Part shown: positions 8,301 to 16,260 of the stretch, piece after piece
How the letters are laid out: every line of letters starts with the position of its first letter
Position numbering within the stretch: the stretch's first letter is position 1
Program-made: the position numbers and the translations under genes
Notes under the pieces: model-generated
Database searches by the model: none
Told to the model about the DNA's origin: nothing
Seen by the model: only the letters and a program-made list of their open reading frames with translations
NCBI RefSeq assembly: GCF_947258355.1
Contig: NZ_CAMYIC010000036.1
Location: 1 to 64,000 of the forward strand
Origin: an uncultured Allomuricauda sp.
GTDB taxonomy: Bacteria > Bacteroidota > Bacteroidia > Flavobacteriales > Flavobacteriaceae
Reading direction: 5' to 3'
Length of the DNA stretch: 64,000 nt

Positions 8301-9161
8301 ATTCTCCTCACCAATAATGGATGTAATGGTCGACTGGACTTCGGCATTTAAACTATCGTCGTAAGGGTCCGTTTCCGAATCCGTAAATACAATTAGATCA
8401 TTATTGGCTATCACCTCCAAAGTGACGCCAAGGTCTGTTTCAAAAACCTCGTTCACCCGGGTTATGGTAGCATTTATTCCTGCCAGGGCATCCTCAACGG
8501 TGCCACCCAGTTCCTCTGTGTACTCCCCCGATACAGACACGGCGATTCTATATTTTCGCAATAATTGGTCATCCACCAACGGAACAATGGTTTTTCCTGT
8601 TGTATTCAACGTTTTATCAACCCCTCCGAACAAATCCTTACTTGTTTTACAAATAAAATCCTGATCTCTCCATATTCTGGATTCCGCATCGTACAAAACA
8701 TAAGTATCCGACTTGTCGGAAACGGGCTCCATAAAAGAAGTCTTATTGTTCTTCAGATCAACCATCATAGCTTGCAGGCCTTTGTGAGAGCTACTAAGCT
8801 TTACTTTGTAATTTCCGTCGGAGCTTATTCCCGTGTAAGACTTTATATTCGGATATTTCTTGGCCAGATCTGGGTGCAGCACAGAAGTTTCCTTCAACGA
8901 AAAGGGAACAACATTACCTTCGCCATTGGGCAGATATATAGTCTGCCAATTTCCTTTTACGGTCGAAAAGGATTTCATTTCCTTGGAAAAAATTTCCTTG
9001 TCCAGGGACAACACTTTCTTGGCAACCGAAATATCGCTTAAGGAAGTACTGTGTAGGTTAGTTTGTTTGGGTATGCTTTTCCAATATCCCTGCTGTCCAT
9101 AAATACAAAAGCAGCTAAAAAATATGGTTATTGAAAAAACAAGATGTAATTTAGCTTTCAT
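5367..9161 (-). CDS. Secreted reprolysin-like zinc metalloprotease with P domain and T9SS tail
   Basis: A 1264-residue exported protease. Signal peptide at 1-22 (ends CIYGQQ). A propeptide-like region precedes the catalytic domain. The zinc site HELGHQFGANH is at 340-350 (H340, E341, H344, H350) with a Met-turn STIMGY about 25 residues later, as in M12B reprolysins. Then follow Ig/FN3-like modules (about 410-840), a proprotein-convertase P domain (about 855-985, ending GGTLIGFSLDIC), a short Asp-rich segment like a thrombospondin type 3 repeat (DEDEDGVFDDGDD), and a C-terminal type A sorting domain (last 75 residues, LSPNPV ... KGIYYLRI ... FKFIKR). It therefore crosses the outer membrane by type IX secretion. 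Likely roles are nutrient protein digestion or surface processing (inference). The lipoprotein gene downstream overlaps by 4 bp. Confidence 0.9.
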   Translation of the reverse strand: MKAKLHLVFSITIFFSCFCIYGQQGYWKSIPKQTNLHSTSLSDISVAKKVLSLDKEIFSKEMKSFSTVKGNWQTIYLPNGEGNVVPFSLKETSVLHPDLAKKYPNIKSYTGISSDGNYKVKLSSSHKGLQAMMVDLKNNKTSFMEPVSDKSDTYVLYDAESRIWRDQDFICKTSKDLFGGVDKTLNTTGKTIVPLVDDQLLRKYRIAVSVSGEYTEELGGTVEDALAGINATITRVNEVFETDLGVTLEVIANNDLIVFTDSETDPYDDSLNAEVQSTITSIIGEENYDVGHLFHKVGEGEDNGNAGFIGAVCVDNRKGSAFSAAFNPQGDIFDIDYVAHELGHQFGANHTWSFESEGTGVQAEPASGSTIMGYAGIVGENNVAANGDDYFHYNSILQISTYLQTTSCAQTTALVNSPPVLSPVDDFTIPKGTAFVLEGAAIDPDVSDVLTYTWEQIDDGVVTAASFGPSNPSGANFRSLPPTTEPSRYFPKLSEVIQGNLIQEQPAIGDAWETLSDIERNFSFAFTVRDNAAGGGQVVSDLLDVMVVKAAGPFVVTSQATGEVYQAGSIQEITWDVANTDVAPVNAQTVDVFLSLDGGQSFPITLSENTLNDGSEEILLPGDATTMARIMVKASDNIFYAVNSADFTIEESQVVLNFETLNYEVCQPDDLVIPFVYETYAGFNENSTFSADVPVGLSAIFSPTNTNTNDTAVDLTLSNTNAIAPGVYTIPVTSTAASVSKTVILSVSVQDGNFSDVVLLSPTNGDAAISLDAELSWEENPLYSLYDVEVATDVGFTNVVESATVPFTSYRTTSLIAETEYFWRVRPSNGCGTGTFGTPFSFITTQVDCKNREPNNLPINISSSGTPTITTSILFLEDLPISDVNVNLELNHTYLEDLIITLTSPEGTEVTLISNTCGDLNNINAVFDDDGSPIECTGSPAISGSVTPLGSLASLKGESILGEWKLEIQDTASGDGGTLIGFSLDICIEGNYRPDEDEDGVFDDGDDICLGTPKGVEVNTNGCAVYRFASDNFEVEIESETCRSSNNGSITVTPFDTSITYTAVLNGPNGSDSFDFTDSQIFNNLTAGEYSLCITGTNGMITYEEVCFNAVITQPDVLDMAALIDAGILNVELNGASFYNVELNGLVTQTEASKLQLELLEGINTLRVYSNLPCQGVIEKTLFYSSRPILSPNPVDTTTEVYLGGYEGNVVIQIFTANGRLVYTYNETVQGDDLELDLSHLQKGIYYLRIEKAGAKETFKFIKR

Positions 9162-9185
9162 ACACGGTTAGGCATAGTATAATTT

Positions 9186-9193
9186 CAAATGTA
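9186..9193 (-). promoter_or_regulatory. -7 element of the protease-lipoprotein operon
   Basis: Minus-strand TACATTTG matches TAnnTTTG exactly, 24 bp before the protease ATG. It lies in the 56-bp gap shared with the divergent ribF gene. Confidence 0.55.
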
Positions 9194-9217
9194 AGCCTTT
9201 TTTTATTTCTAGATCAG

Positions 9218-10147
9218 TTGGAAACAATCCACAACATTTCTCATTTTAAAGATATTGCACACAAAACAGTGGTAACCATTGGCACTTTTGATGGTGTACA
9301 TCTTGGACATCGAAAGATACTCGATCGCCTCACAAATAGTGCCAAAAATACTGGATTAAAGTCTACGGTGCTCACTTTTTTCCCACACCCACGCATGGTT
9401 TTGCAAAAAGATGTGGATATAAAATTGCTGAACACGCTGGAAGAAAAAAAGCAAATATTGGAGACCTTGGGATTGGATTATTTGATCATTCACCCCTTTA
9501 CCAAACAATTTTCAAGACTTTCCGCTATAGATTTTGTACGCGACATTCTGGTGAACAACATCAAGGCAAAAAGAATTATTATCGGATACGACCACAGATT
9601 TGGACGCAACCGCAATGCCAATATCCAAGACCTTATTTCATTTGGAAATACTTTTGATTTTGAAGTAGAGGAAATACCGGCACAAGAAATCGATGATGTT
9701 TCCGTGAGTTCCACAAAAATCAGAAAGGCACTTTTGGATGGAGATGTAGAAACTGCCAACAACTACTTGAGTTATGCATATATGCTGACCGGAACAGTTA
9801 AAAAAGGAAAAGGCCTGGGCAGGGACTTTGGTTTCCCAACAGCTAATCTTCATATTGAGGAAGCATACAAACTTATCCCCAAGAATGGTGCTTATGTTGT
9901 CAAAAGCAATATTGATGGAGAGGAGTACTTCGGTATGATGAACATCGGGTTCAACCCCACCGTGGACGGGTCCCAAAAAAGCATTGAGGTCAATTTCTTC
10001 GATTTTGAAGGCAACCTCTACGATAAAAAAATTCAGGTGGAGCTCTTGCACCGAATTAGAGATGAGCATAAGTTCAATTCAGTAGAAGAACTTAAGGAAC
10101 AATTGAAAAAAGACAAAAGCCGTTCTTTGGACCTAATCTCCAAATAA
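9218..10147 (+). CDS. ribF: Bifunctional riboflavin kinase/FAD synthetase
   Basis: Phosphorylates riboflavin to FMN and adenylates FMN to FAD. The N-terminal nucleotidyltransferase has GTFDGVHLGH at 22-31 and SSTKIRKAL near 168-176. The C-terminal flavokinase has GKGLGRDFGFPTANL and FGMMNIGFNPTVDG. 309 residues is the usual length. The start is TTG at 9218: no in-frame ATG precedes it and the conserved N-terminus starts there. The HTTM gene begins on the very next base after the stop, so they are cotranscribed. Confidence 0.96.
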   Translation: METIHNISHFKDIAHKTVVTIGTFDGVHLGHRKILDRLTNSAKNTGLKSTVLTFFPHPRMVLQKDVDIKLLNTLEEKKQILETLGLDYLIIHPFTKQFSRLSAIDFVRDILVNNIKAKRIIIGYDHRFGRNRNANIQDLISFGNTFDFEVEEIPAQEIDDVSVSSTKIRKALLDGDVETANNYLSYAYMLTGTVKKGKGLGRDFGFPTANLHIEEAYKLIPKNGAYVVKSNIDGEEYFGMMNIGFNPTVDGSQKSIEVNFFDFEGNLYDKKIQVELLHRIRDEHKFNSVEELKEQLKKDKSRSLDLISK

Positions 10148-11464
10148 ATGCTCGACCAGTTTCTTTTTAAGAAGATTGACAACGCACAACTTATAGTTTT
10201 CAGAGTATTTTATGGACTCTTGGTGAGTGCCGAATGTTATGGTGCTATTGCAACGGGATGGGTCCGTAGAACCCTGGTAGAACCCCAATTCACTTTTTCC
10301 TTTATTTGGTTTGAATGGTTACAACCCTTATCAGGAAATGGGATGTACATTTACTTTGCCATAATGGGCACCTTGGGCCTTTTAATCGCATTCGGATATA
10401 AATATCGGTTTAGCGCATTGGCCTTTGCAATTCTTTGGTCGGGCGTGTATTTAATGCAGAAAACATCTTACAACAACCATTATTATTTGTTGATGCTCCT
10501 AGCCTACATCATGGCATTTTTACCAGCAAACCGAGATGCATCCTTGGATGTAAGATGGAATCCAAAGTTAAAATCGCAAACCATGTACAACTGGGTTCGA
10601 TGGACCATTATACTCCAGCTTTTCATGGTCTACACTTACGCATCGGTGGCCAAATTGTATGCAGATTGGTTGGATTTTAGCATGATCGAGGTATTGATGA
10701 GCTCCAAAAAGGACTACTATTTGATCGGAGACTTCCTTCAACAAAAATGGGTACACAAAATAGTGGCGGTTTTTGGCATTTGTTTTGATTTGTTGGTTGT
10801 TCCCGCCTTACTATGGAAACCGACCCGAAAGGTCGCCTTTGTGCTGTCGATTTTCTTTCACTTGTTCAACAGTATTGTATTTCAGATAGGTATATTCCCT
10901 TATCTATCTTTGGCGTTTACCGTATTCTTTTTTGAACCACAGACGATCCGAAACATTTTTTTGAGAACCAAAAAGATCATTCCGGAAACCAAGCTTATCA
11001 TCCCGAAAACCAAGAATATGGTTTTAACGATTTTAGGTATCTATTTCATATTCCAACTGGCTTTACCGCTACGCCATCATTTCTTCCAAGATGATGTACT
11101 TTGGACCGAAGAAGGCCATCGTTTGAGTTGGCGCATGATGCTGCGCAGCCGTGGTGGAATTATCTCATTTAAAGTCGCAAATAAAGAAACCAAGGATACG
11201 CTCAACATCAATTTGAACGATTACCTCACAAAAAAACAACAGCAGAGAGTAGCGTGCTATCCCGACTTCATTTGGCAGTTTGCCCAACATCTGAAGAAGG
11301 AGTACGCCCAAAAAGGAGAAGAAATTGAAGTATATGTAAAAAGCAAGGTAAAGATAAACCAAGAGCCCCACCGCCAATTTATAGATCCAAAAGTTGATTT
11401 GGCCAGTGTTACATGGAAACATTTTGCCCACAACGATTGGATTCTGCCCTCTCCCAAGGAATAA
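10148..11464 (+). CDS. HTTM-domain integral membrane protein
   Basis: 438 residues with multiple hydrophobic segments in the first 340 residues (for example around 75-120 and 195-265) and a soluble C-terminal part. The pattern matches the HTTM (horizontally transferred transmembrane) domain related to vitamin K-dependent gamma-carboxylase, including YNNHYYLLMLLAY and FHLFNSIVFQIGIFPYL. Bacterial members are mostly of unknown function; carboxylase activity should not be assumed. The ATG directly follows the ribF stop with no intergenic base. C-terminal segments such as SWRMMLRSRGG are conserved in this branch. The promoter of serS begins right after its stop. Confidence 0.85.
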   Translation: MLDQFLFKKIDNAQLIVFRVFYGLLVSAECYGAIATGWVRRTLVEPQFTFSFIWFEWLQPLSGNGMYIYFAIMGTLGLLIAFGYKYRFSALAFAILWSGVYLMQKTSYNNHYYLLMLLAYIMAFLPANRDASLDVRWNPKLKSQTMYNWVRWTIILQLFMVYTYASVAKLYADWLDFSMIEVLMSSKKDYYLIGDFLQQKWVHKIVAVFGICFDLLVVPALLWKPTRKVAFVLSIFFHLFNSIVFQIGIFPYLSLAFTVFFFEPQTIRNIFLRTKKIIPETKLIIPKTKNMVLTILGIYFIFQLALPLRHHFFQDDVLWTEEGHRLSWRMMLRSRGGIISFKVANKETKDTLNINLNDYLTKKQQQRVACYPDFIWQFAQHLKKEYAQKGEEIEVYVKSKVKINQEPHRQFIDPKVDLASVTWKHFAHNDWILPSPKE

Positions 11465-11466
11465 AG

Positions 11467-11497
11467 TTGGGCACTTCTTCAGATTAAATTAAATTTG
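11467..11497 (+). promoter_or_regulatory. Promoter of serS
   Basis: TTG (11467-11469), a 20-bp spacer, then TAAATTTG (11490-11497): a full match to the Bacteroidota -33/-7 architecture, 18 bp before the serS ATG. It overlaps the last bases after the HTTM stop. Confidence 0.75.
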
Positions 11498-11514
11498 CGG
11501 CTCAAAACAAGGCC

Positions 11515-12786
11515 ATGCTTCAAATACAGAACATCAGGGAAAACAAGGAAAGTATCATCACTGCTTTAAAAAAGCGCAATATAGATGCTGCACCTATGAT
11601 ATCAAAGGTTTTGGAACTCGACGAAAAAAGACGTTCCATACAAACCGAAATGGACGCCACCCTGGCCGAATCCAACAAACTTTCCAAGGAAATTGGAATG
11701 CTTTTTAAAACAGGAAAGGCACAGGAAGCCAATGTTCTCAAAGAAAAGACCGCTGGCCTCAAAGAAGCATCAAAAAAATTAGGGGAAGATCTAAACACTA
11801 CTGCCGACGAGCTTCAGCAAGAATTGTATTTAATACCCAACGTTCCCCATAAATCAGTTCCCGCTGGTAATTCCGAGGAAGACAACGAAGAGATTTTTAA
11901 GGAAGGTGATATCCCTACATTATCGGAAGGTGCGCTTCCGCACTGGGAATTGGCCAAAAAATACGACATCATCGATTTTGAACTCGGTGTTAAGATTACA
12001 GGAGCAGGTTTTCCAGTGTACAAAGGAAAAGGTGCCCGTTTGCAACGTGCCCTGATAGCCTACTTCTTGGACAAAAACGCCGAAGCAGGCTATACCGAAA
12101 TGCAAGTACCACTGATGGTCAATGAAGATTCTGGTTATGGAACAGGTCAGTTGCCCGATAAGGAAGGGCAAATGTACCATGTGCAGGCCGATGACCTGTA
12201 CCTTATTCCAACAGCCGAGGTTCCCGTGACCAACTTGCATCGAGGCGATATTTTGTCAGAAAGTGATTTTCCCATCAAATACACTGGCTATACGCCTTGC
12301 TTCCGTCGTGAAGCAGGAAGCTACGGGGCTCACGTTCGCGGACTGAACCGTTTGCACCAATTCGACAAGGTTGAAATCGTACGAATGGAACACCCGAACA
12401 ATTCCTATGAAGCTTTGGATGAAATGGTGGAGCACGTTAAAAATATACTTCGCGAACTCAAATTGCCTTACCGTATTTTGCGTCTTTGTGGGGGAGACCT
12501 AGGTTTTACTTCTGCCCTGACCTTTGACTTTGAAGTATTCTCTACCGCACAGGATCGTTGGTTGGAAATAAGTTCCGTATCCAATTTTGAGACCTTTCAG
12601 GCCAATCGTCTAAAGCTTCGTTACAAGGACGAAAATGGAAAAAGTCAATTGGCCCACACTTTAAATGGAAGTTCTTTGGCATTGCCAAGGGTACTGGCCG
12701 GAATCTTGGAAAACTATCAAACCGAAGCCGGGATAAAAATACCCGAAGTCTTGGTTCCGTATTGTGGTTTTGACATCATCGATTAA
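11515..12786 (+). CDS. serS: Serine-tRNA ligase
   Basis: Class II synthetase that charges tRNA-Ser and tRNA-Sec. 423 residues: an N-terminal coiled-coil arm (about 27-105, rich in Lys/Glu heptads) that grips the long variable arm of tRNA-Ser, then the catalytic core. Motif 2 lies in CFRREAGSYGAHVRGLNRLHQ and motif 3 in the ALPRVLAGILENYQ segment, preceded by HTLNGSSL. It has its own promoter and likely leads the downstream group (TPR protein, DUF4286, rsmA, mgtE), an order common in Flavobacteriaceae. Confidence 0.97.
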   Translation: MLQIQNIRENKESIITALKKRNIDAAPMISKVLELDEKRRSIQTEMDATLAESNKLSKEIGMLFKTGKAQEANVLKEKTAGLKEASKKLGEDLNTTADELQQELYLIPNVPHKSVPAGNSEEDNEEIFKEGDIPTLSEGALPHWELAKKYDIIDFELGVKITGAGFPVYKGKGARLQRALIAYFLDKNAEAGYTEMQVPLMVNEDSGYGTGQLPDKEGQMYHVQADDLYLIPTAEVPVTNLHRGDILSESDFPIKYTGYTPCFRREAGSYGAHVRGLNRLHQFDKVEIVRMEHPNNSYEALDEMVEHVKNILRELKLPYRILRLCGGDLGFTSALTFDFEVFSTAQDRWLEISSVSNFETFQANRLKLRYKDENGKSQLAHTLNGSSLALPRVLAGILENYQTEAGIKIPEVLVPYCGFDIID

Positions 12787-12840
12787 GGTTTTCCACCATT
12801 AATTTGGATTCGCTTAACAGAATCCCCCACATTTCTGCGT

Positions 12841-12848
12841 TATATTTG
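12841..12848 (+). promoter_or_regulatory. -7 element of the TPR gene
   Basis: TATATTTG is an exact TAnnTTTG match 15 bp before the TTG start at 12864. No clear -33 TTG was found. Confidence 0.5.
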
Positions 12849-12863
12849 AAATAAAACAAGCTA

Positions 12864-14648
12864 TTGCGACGTCTTTTATTTCTCATAGTGATGCTATCAG
12901 CATGTATTGGAATGGCCCAGGAGGATTTCTTGGCCAAACAATACTTTAAGGATGGTGATTATGAGAAAGCCGTGGTTTTTTACGAAAAATTGGTGGAGAC
13001 CAACCCAAGGCGTACCGATTATGCCGAGGGATTGGTGGCCTGCTACCAGCAATTGGAACGTTACGATGATGCTGAGGCATTTTTACTTCAAAAAATAGAG
13101 GATAGCTACGCCTTTCCCACTTTTTACATTGAACTGGGATACAATTTCACCTTAAAAAATGAAGCGGAAAAAGCCAACACCTATTACGATAAGGCCATCA
13201 ACAAAATAGAGGACAATCCGAATTATGGATACAGCGTTGGGTACCGGTTCCAAAAATATGCCTTGCTCGATTTTGCCATTCAGGCCTACACCCGAGCAAT
13301 GGAATTAAAGCCCGACCTCAACTATGATTTTCAATTGGCCCGCATTTATGGCGAACAAGGCGATGTCGCAAAAATGTACCAATCCTACCTCAACCTTATT
13401 TGGGAAGGACGCACCTCACGCTCCAATGTACTGCGCAACATCGATGATTTTATTTCTGAGGATCCATCCAACGAAAACAATATATTGTTGCGAAAAGTGT
13501 TGCTTCAAAATGCACAAAAAGCCCCAGATGTACTTTGGAACGAGCTCTTGAGCTGGCTTTTTGTACAGCAAAAGCAGTACAACAGCGCCTTTGGTCAGGA
13601 AAAGGCCATCTACAAACGTAGCGAAGGGCAGTCGGTTGATCGATTGGAAAATTTGGGAAGCATAGCTTTGGAGGACAAAGACTGGGAAACAGCAACCGAG
13701 ATTTACAAGTACATCGTAAAAAATACGGAGAATCCCCGAATCAGGTTAAATGCAGAACTCAATCTAATCGATATTACGCTGGAAAATCCAACCGAAAAAG
13801 TATTGGAGGGTGTAGAAAAAAAGTTTGAGGACCTGGTAGCGGAATATGGCAACCAGAGCATCACCTTGCAGTTACAGATTGCCTACGCAAACTTCCTTAC
13901 CTTCAAAAAAGAAGAGCCTGAACCTGCCATTGCCATGCTCAAGGAAAGTCTGGAACTCCCCATGGGACGAATGACGATGGCCTACGTAAAATTAGCCCTG
14001 GGAGATATTCTTGTATTCGATCAAAGGTTCAACGAAGCCCTGATTCTTTTTACACAAGTACAAAAGAGCGTCAAAAATGATGTGCTTGGTCAAGATGCTA
14101 GGTTCAAAGTGGCGCAGACCAGTTTTTACAAAGGTGATTTTGATTGGGCGCTTACCCAATTAAAAGTGCTTCGAAGTTCCACATCGCAACTTATTGCCAA
14201 TGATGCCATGCAGTTGAGCTTGCTTATCTCGGACAACTCCTTGGAAGACTCTACCCAGACCGCCTTGAAAAAATATGCCAGGGCAGACTTACTGGCCTAT
14301 CAAAATAAAAACACAGAAGCCATTGAGGTGTTTGAAGATATTTTACAAAATCATAAAGGGGAAAAAATCGAGGACGAAGCTTTACTGAAACAGGCCGAAC
14401 TTTTATTGGAACGGAAAAACTATGAAAGTGCCGAGTTCAACTATCAAAAAATAGTGGAATTCTATGCCGATGGAATTTTGGCCGACGACGCCCATTTTGC
14501 GCTAGGAGAACTCTACGAAAACATCCTGAACGAACCCGAAAAGGCAAAGAGTCATTACGAAAAGATCATCTATAATTATCAGGACAGTTATTATTTTCCC
14601 CAAGCCCGAAAGAATTTCAGGAGGCTACGAGGGGACGTGATTAACTAA
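12864..14648 (+). CDS. Exported tetratricopeptide-repeat protein
   Basis: 594 residues. A signal peptide (residues 1-18, LLFLIVMLSACIGMAQ) targets it to the envelope. The mature protein is almost entirely helical TPR repeats, clearest at the start (YFKDGDYEKAVVFYEKLVETNP), around 145-170 (AMELKPDLNYDFQLARIYGEQGD) and in the last 120 residues (KNTEAIEVFEDILQNH, NYESAEFNYQKIVEFY), the latter resembling YbgF/BamD-type repeats. TTG start: no ATG fits upstream, and the signal peptide begins right there. Probably a protein-interaction scaffold in the periplasm or outer membrane; the partner is unknown. Confidence 0.85.
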   Translation: MRRLLFLIVMLSACIGMAQEDFLAKQYFKDGDYEKAVVFYEKLVETNPRRTDYAEGLVACYQQLERYDDAEAFLLQKIEDSYAFPTFYIELGYNFTLKNEAEKANTYYDKAINKIEDNPNYGYSVGYRFQKYALLDFAIQAYTRAMELKPDLNYDFQLARIYGEQGDVAKMYQSYLNLIWEGRTSRSNVLRNIDDFISEDPSNENNILLRKVLLQNAQKAPDVLWNELLSWLFVQQKQYNSAFGQEKAIYKRSEGQSVDRLENLGSIALEDKDWETATEIYKYIVKNTENPRIRLNAELNLIDITLENPTEKVLEGVEKKFEDLVAEYGNQSITLQLQIAYANFLTFKKEEPEPAIAMLKESLELPMGRMTMAYVKLALGDILVFDQRFNEALILFTQVQKSVKNDVLGQDARFKVAQTSFYKGDFDWALTQLKVLRSSTSQLIANDAMQLSLLISDNSLEDSTQTALKKYARADLLAYQNKNTEAIEVFEDILQNHKGEKIEDEALLKQAELLLERKNYESAEFNYQKIVEFYADGILADDAHFALGELYENILNEPEKAKSHYEKIIYNYQDSYYFPQARKNFRRLRGDVIN

Positions 14649-14657
14649 TTCTTTCCT

Positions 14658-14677
14658 ATTCCCGTGAAAACGGGAAT
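14658..14677 (+). repeat. GAAA-capped hairpin between the TPR gene and DUF4286
   Basis: ATTCCCGT (14658-14665), loop GAAA, ACGGGAAT (14670-14677): perfect 8-bp stem. No T run follows on either strand, so it is not a canonical terminator. The sequence looks like a short repetitive extragenic palindrome; an mRNA-stability or partial-termination role is possible. Confidence 0.5.
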
Positions 14678-14739
14678 CCCCAAAAAAGAGTTCCCAAAAA
14701 TTGCAGTAATTTCACCCCGCAAATAAACAAAAGAAGCAA

Positions 14740-15057
14740 ATGCTCATTTACAACGTTACCATCAATATAGATGAAAGTGTCCACGACCAATGGTTGGACT
14801 GGATGAAGGACAAACACCTGCCAGATATGCTGGCCACGGGAAAATTTTCCCATGCCAAAATGGTAAAGGTGCTGGTGGAAGAAGACATGGGAGGCATCAC
14901 CTATTCCGTACAATATACCACTCAGGACAGGAGCACTTTGGAAGCCTATTATAAAGAGGATGCAGACCGTTTGCGCGGCGATGCACAAAAAATGTTTCCT
15001 AATAAATTCGTAGCCTTTCGAACAGAACTGGAAGTCATCAGTCAACAAATACCTTAA
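14740..15057 (+). CDS. DUF4286 family protein
   Basis: 105 residues with a ferredoxin-like alpha/beta pattern: strand YNVTINIDESV, helix VHDQWLDWMKDKHLPDML, strand ITYSVQYTT. The family occurs mainly in Bacteroidota next to rsmA, as here. No catalytic residues stand out and the function is unknown. It is 3 bp upstream of the gamma-glutamylcyclotransferase-like gene and in the same direction, so it belongs to a DUF4286-GGCT-rsmA-mgtE unit. Confidence 0.85.
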   Translation: MLIYNVTINIDESVHDQWLDWMKDKHLPDMLATGKFSHAKMVKVLVEEDMGGITYSVQYTTQDRSTLEAYYKEDADRLRGDAQKMFPNKFVAFRTELEVISQQIP

Positions 15058-15060
15058 CCT

Positions 15061-15369
15061 TTGGAGTATCTATTTTCCTACGGAACACTTCAGGACCTAC
15101 AGGTTCAGCAGTATATTTTTGGGCGCTTGCTCAAGGGGAAAACCGATATCGTATCAGGATTTAAAAAACTGGACAATATCGTCTATGGTCGCTATCCTTT
15201 AGTGGTCAATACCAATAATCCCAAAGACAAGGTTATGGGAATGGCCTATGAAGTAACCGAGGTAGACCTAAAAAAAGCGGACATTTATGAAACCAGCGCA
15301 TATAAACGTGAGCTTTTTCATTTGGAATCCGGGGGCAAGGCATGGATCTATATCGAAAATTCCAAGTAA
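15061..15369 (+). CDS. Gamma-glutamylcyclotransferase (AIG2-like) family protein
   Basis: 102 residues with the family's N-terminal signature LFSYGTLQDLQVQ (YGSL-type loop that binds the gamma-glutamyl moiety) and the conserved acidic helix DLKKADIYETSAYKRELF. The candidate general base Glu lies in the DIYET region. Start TTG at 15061, directly at the family's conserved beginning. Members cyclise gamma-glutamyl amines or peptides; the substrate here is unknown. 3 bp after DUF4286 and 18 bp before rsmA. Confidence 0.82.
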   Translation: MEYLFSYGTLQDLQVQQYIFGRLLKGKTDIVSGFKKLDNIVYGRYPLVVNTNNPKDKVMGMAYEVTEVDLKKADIYETSAYKRELFHLESGGKAWIYIENSK

Positions 15370-15387
15370 CTTGCAAAAAAACCATCC

Positions 15388-16260
15388 GTGTCCAAAAAGA
15401 AACGAAAGAAGTACTCCAACAATACCCGGAACAATCAAAAACATACGCAAGATGATGGTGCGGTAAAGGCAAAAAAGCATTTAGGACAGCATTTCCTAAA
15501 AGATGAGTCCGTAGCCCAAAAAATTGCGCAGACGCTATCGTTGGACGGTTACAAAAATGTGTTGGAAATAGGTCCCGGGATGGGGGTGCTCACCAAATAT
15601 TTATTGCAACGGGATTTAGATCTGGTGGCCATGGACCTGGACGAAGAATCCATTGTGTACCTCAACCACAGTTTTCCTTTGGAACACGCCGCGATCCTAA
15701 AACAAAATAACCGGCTGAATGTAATAGAGGCGGATTTTCTCAAATTCGACCTTACCGAACTCTACGGCGAAGAACAATTCGCCATTACGGGCAACTTTCC
15801 TTACAATATTTCCAGCCAGATTGTTTTTAAAATGTTGGACATGAGACAACAGGTCCCTGAATTTTCGGGAATGTTTCAAAAAGAGGTGGCCAAACGTATA
15901 TGCGAAGGACCGGGCAGTAAAACCTATGGGATACTTTCCGTATTGGTCCAGGCGTATTATAAAGCGGAGTACTTATTCACTGTTCCACCTGGGGTTTTTG
16001 ACCCACCACCAAAGGTGGATTCGGGCGTTTTGCGATTGACGCGCAAAAAAGAACTGAACCTACCATGCGATGAACGTTTGTTCTTTAAAGTTGTGAAAAC
16101 GGCCTTTAACCAAAGACGAAAAACCATTCGCAACAGTCTTAAAACCTTTAACCTTTCCGATAATCTAAAAGAAGATGCTATCTTTGACCAACGCCCAGAA
16201 CAGCTAAGTGTAGCTGACTTTATAACGTTGACACAGAAGATAGCCAATGACCCCGTTTAA
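15388..16260 (+). CDS. rsmA: 16S rRNA dimethyltransferase RsmA (KsgA)
   Basis: Dimethylates the two adjacent adenosines of the 3'-terminal hairpin of 16S rRNA in late 30S assembly. 290 residues: a basic N-terminal extension (1-28, KKKRKKY...), then [12 protein letters not shown], the SAM motif [14 protein letters not shown] (about 60-73), the acidic VAMDLDEE, and the catalytic [10 protein letters not shown]. The C-terminal [16 protein letters not shown] and [10 protein letters not shown] are family typical. GTG start at 15388. Its last 14 bp overlap mgtE, so translation of the two is coupled. Confidence 0.97.
   Translation: MSKKKRKKYSNNTRNNQKHTQDDGAVKAKKHLGQHFLKDESVAQKIAQTLSLDGYKNVLEIGPGMGVLTKYLLQRDLDLVAMDLDEESIVYLNHSFPLEHAAILKQNNRLNVIEADFLKFDLTELYGEEQFAITGNFPYNISSQIVFKMLDMRQQVPEFSGMFQKEVAKRICEGPGSKTYGILSVLVQAYYKAEYLFTVPPGVFDPPPKVDSGVLRLTRKKELNLPCDERLFFKVVKTAFNQRRKTIRNSLKTFNLSDNLKEDAIFDQRPEQLSVADFITLTQKIANDPV

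Noticed and set aside
8565-9041. 158-residue plus-strand frame within the protease gene
   Set aside because: Antisense to the well-supported protease propeptide region; no promoter or motif.
10148-11464. Vitamin K-dependent carboxylase activity of the HTTM protein
   Set aside because: Only the membrane-domain pattern is shared; active residues could not be verified and most bacterial members are unassigned.
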